Shown: positions 62,653-64,000 of the stretch, in pieces
Layout: every line of letters starts with the position of its first letter
How positions within the stretch are numbered: the stretch's first letter is position 1
From: Salinirubellus salinus
Lineage (GTDB): Archaea; Halobacteriota; Halobacteria; Halobacteriales; Haloarculaceae
Assembly: GCF_025231485.1 (NCBI RefSeq)
Contig: NZ_CP104003.1
Location: 2,790,001-2,854,000, forward strand
Direction: 5' to 3'
DNA length: 64,000 bases
The notes under the pieces: model-generated
The model's input: the letters and a program-made list of their open reading frames with translations, nothing else
Told to the model about the DNA's origin: nothing
Database searches by the model: none
Translations under genes and position numbers: made by a program

Positions 62653-63888
62653 TCAAGACGCATACGTTCCAAGCGTCTCTTGCTTGGTAGCATCGGCTTG
62701 GCTGTCTTGTGGGGCGGTCAAACGCCCCCCATCCTCAGCCGAGTCATCGTCGTTCTCGTGTTCTCTGAAACGACTCTCTCCGCTGAGGTAGCGGTCTGCG
62801 ATGTTCACCGCCCCGTTCACGTCCGCTTGGTACTCACCCATCCAACACGCATCGTTCGTACACTTGAACGTCGCCTGTCGTGGGCGGTATCCTACCTCAC
62901 CGCACGCATGACACTCTTTCGAGGTGTTGCGCGGGTTCACCGTTTCGACAGGGATGCCCTTCTCGACGGCTTTGTAGCGTATCTGCGCGTGAAGTTTGGC
63001 GAATCCCCATCCGTGGAGACGGCGGTTCATGTACTCGCCGTAGTCCATCGACTCCCGTATATACGTCAGGTCTTCCAGAACAAGAACGGGATTCTCGACG
63101 GACTCGGCGTACTCCACGACTTCGCGGGTGACGCGGTGGAACACGTCGTCTATCTGGTTCCACAGGTCGTCCCCAAAGGACTCCGCGATGCACTCACTTC
63201 CGCGTGTCTGGAGTCGCCGTGTAGCGGTGAAGTATGTCTTACGGAGCCGACGGACGGTTTTGCCCTCGTCGGCCCACAGTTCGGGAGCGGTCGGAGAACC
63301 GTGCCTGTCGCGGTGACACACCGTGACGAGTGACGCTTCTCCAATATCGACTCCGATGGGCGTCCGTTCTTCGGCGGACACCTCGGAACCATCCTCTACG
63401 TCGCGGGTCGTGGTGACGTGGAGATACCACGTCCCATCTCGCTCGAATAGCCGACTCTCCCCCATCGTGGCGTCTCCCGCGTTCAACGCTTCCAACCAGT
63501 CCCGCTGTTCGGGATTCGGTTGTGCTGGCATCCAGAGGTGGTAGTCCTCGTGGTGCGGGATTTTGACGTACCACTCGATTGCGTTCTCGGGCTTGTGGTC
63601 GAGCCGTAGCCCTTCGTTCGTGAAGCGAACAGGGTGGTCGTCGTGAAGTTCGCCCGCGTTGTATGTCGTCGTGAGTTGCGGGACGTACTGTTTGAGCGCA
63701 TTCTTCGCGTACCCGCTCAGGTCGTAGTTGATCACTACGTCGTTCGCTTGGGTCTGCGTGGTGCATCGGGCGTTGAACGCATCGTGAAGGGCCTGTTGGT
63801 ACGCCTCTCGCGTCTCTCGGAGTTTCCTCCGCTTGTGCGCGTTCGGCTCTACCAGTTTGAGTTCCAGCGTCTTCGTGAGTTCAGTCAC
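62653..63888 (-). CDS. tnpB: TnpB RNA-guided endonuclease, IS200/IS605
   Basis: A 411-residue TnpB from GTG 63888, overlapping the tnpA stop. The RuvC catalytic residues are intact: Asp181 (IGVDIGE), Glu272 (VLEDLTYI) and Asp356 (YQADVNGAVNI). The zinc finger has Cys326, Cys329 (CHACG), Cys343 and Cys348. The N-terminal wedge/REC part (LELKLVEPNAHKRRKL) is complete. It should be an active RNA-guided nuclease and ancestor-type relative of Cas12. Its guide RNA would come from the 3' end of its own gene and the element's right end. An acidic C-terminal tail is haloarchaeal in style. Confidence 0.93.
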   Translation of the reverse strand: MTELTKTLELKLVEPNAHKRRKLRETREAYQQALHDAFNARCTTQTQANDVVINYDLSGYAKNALKQYVPQLTTTYNAGELHDDHPVRFTNEGLRLDHKPENAIEWYVKIPHHEDYHLWMPAQPNPEQRDWLEALNAGDATMGESRLFERDGTWYLHVTTTRDVEDGSEVSAEERTPIGVDIGEASLVTVCHRDRHGSPTAPELWADEGKTVRRLRKTYFTATRRLQTRGSECIAESFGDDLWNQIDDVFHRVTREVVEYAESVENPVLVLEDLTYIRESMDYGEYMNRRLHGWGFAKLHAQIRYKAVEKGIPVETVNPRNTSKECHACGEVGYRPRQATFKCTNDACWMGEYQADVNGAVNIADRYLSGESRFREHENDDDSAEDGGRLTAPQDSQADATKQETLGTYAS

Positions 63889-64000
63889 GAATCGTCCTCC
63901 TCGTGCCTCTGAATGTAGTTCATGACCGTTTCGCTGGATACGTGTCCCGCCGTTCCTGCGTAGTACCCGCGCGCCCATCCGATTTTCTCTCCGTCGTCGT
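63885..64000 (-). CDS. tnpA: TnpA Y1 transposase, C-terminal fragment (runs off window)
   Basis: The minus-strand frame ending at TGA 63885 reads GEKIGWARGYYAGTAGHVSS followed by ETVMNYIQRHEEDDS. This is the C-terminus of IS200-type HUH transposase, where the catalytic Tyr lies in the helix following the GYY-type segment. The HUH part lies outside the window. The TGA overlaps the GTG start of tnpB by two bases, so the two are coupled. Confidence 0.85.
   Translation of the reverse strand, partial: DDGEKIGWARGYYAGTAGHVSSETVMNYIQRHEEDDS

Larger units (their letters stand above)
62578..64000 (-). mobile_element. IS200/IS605-family element, left end beyond the window
   Basis: tnpA and tnpB are consecutive and overlapping on the minus strand. 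Right of tnpB (lower coordinate) a hairpin CCCGCG/CGCGGG at 62591-62610 is followed by GGAGGAGGTCAATAG, typical of the right end of IS605 elements, placing the boundary near 62578. The tnpB 3' end plus this hairpin is where the guide (omega/re) RNA of TnpB would be made. The left end and most of tnpA lie outside the window. The insertion abuts the HNH gene. Confidence 0.8.

Noticed and set aside
1-64000. CRISPR array or cas genes
   Set aside because: No regularly spaced direct repeats with unique spacers; the 81-nt repeats are kilobases apart. TnpB is the only Cas12-like protein.
1-64000. rRNA genes
   Set aside because: No stretch resembles 16S, 23S or 5S rRNA; only one tRNA was found by eye.

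Overview
The window is haloarchaeal chromosomal DNA (class Halobacteria). Evidence: uniformly high GC, very acidic predicted proteins, twin-arginine lipoproteins with an LAGC lipobox, archaeal markers (TFB, archaeal adenylate kinase, GTP cyclohydrolase III, ferredoxin-dependent 2-oxoacid oxidoreductase), and haloarchaea-specific families (RdfA-like, DUF5789-like, bacterio-opsin-activator HTH). Genus cannot be fixed from the sequence alone.

Layout. 1-5.8 kb: DoxX protein, three Tat lipoproteins, a gene-poor stretch with TnpB-type end palindromes, a zinc-finger transposase-like protein, a flavin reductase and a frameshifted coxG. 5.9-13.5 kb: core metabolism (SDR reductase/thiolase/OB-fold operon, adenylate kinase, porAB-type pyruvate:ferredoxin oxidoreductase, RdfA-like factor, PPOX protein). 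13.7-21.2 kb: an orphan transposase HTH protein, a large AddB-like nuclease divergent from an HNH nuclease, hpt, and a GMC oxidoreductase. 21.5-27.3 kb: a mobile-element-like block with a divergent TFB, a possibly structured ~110 nt intergenic element, and a 1329-residue VirD4/HerA-type ATPase with a nuclease-like C-terminus. 27.3-49.2 kb: an accessory region of single genes (HIT, CocE hydrolase, dehydrogenases, TumE-type toxin-antitoxin pair, SDRs, amidohydrolase, arylsulfatase, transporter, membrane proteins) studded with an 81-nt intergenic repeat family and broken genes.

49.6-57.4 kb is the most coherent accessory unit: a glycosyltransferase divergent from a tightly overlapping seven-gene operon (Gfo/Idh/MocA-aldo/keto reductase fusion, CDP-alcohol phosphotransferase, GTP cyclohydrolase III, zinc-type dehydrogenase, Cys-less 6-pyruvoyltetrahydropterin-synthase homologue, methyltransferase, membrane protein). 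I propose it makes a modified pterin or related GTP-derived compound; this is inference. 57.5-61.2 kb: cupin, FilR1-type regulator, SnoaL protein, membrane protein and a regulator remnant. 61.4-64 kb: tRNA-Gln(CTG), a double-HNH protein whose only ATG start lies inside the end of an inserted IS200/IS605 element, and that element's tnpB and partial tnpA.

The best candidates for something new are the 81-nt repeat family, the repeat-flanked toxin-antitoxin cassette, the GTP cyclohydrolase III operon, and the TFB / structured intergenic element / ATPase-nuclease block.
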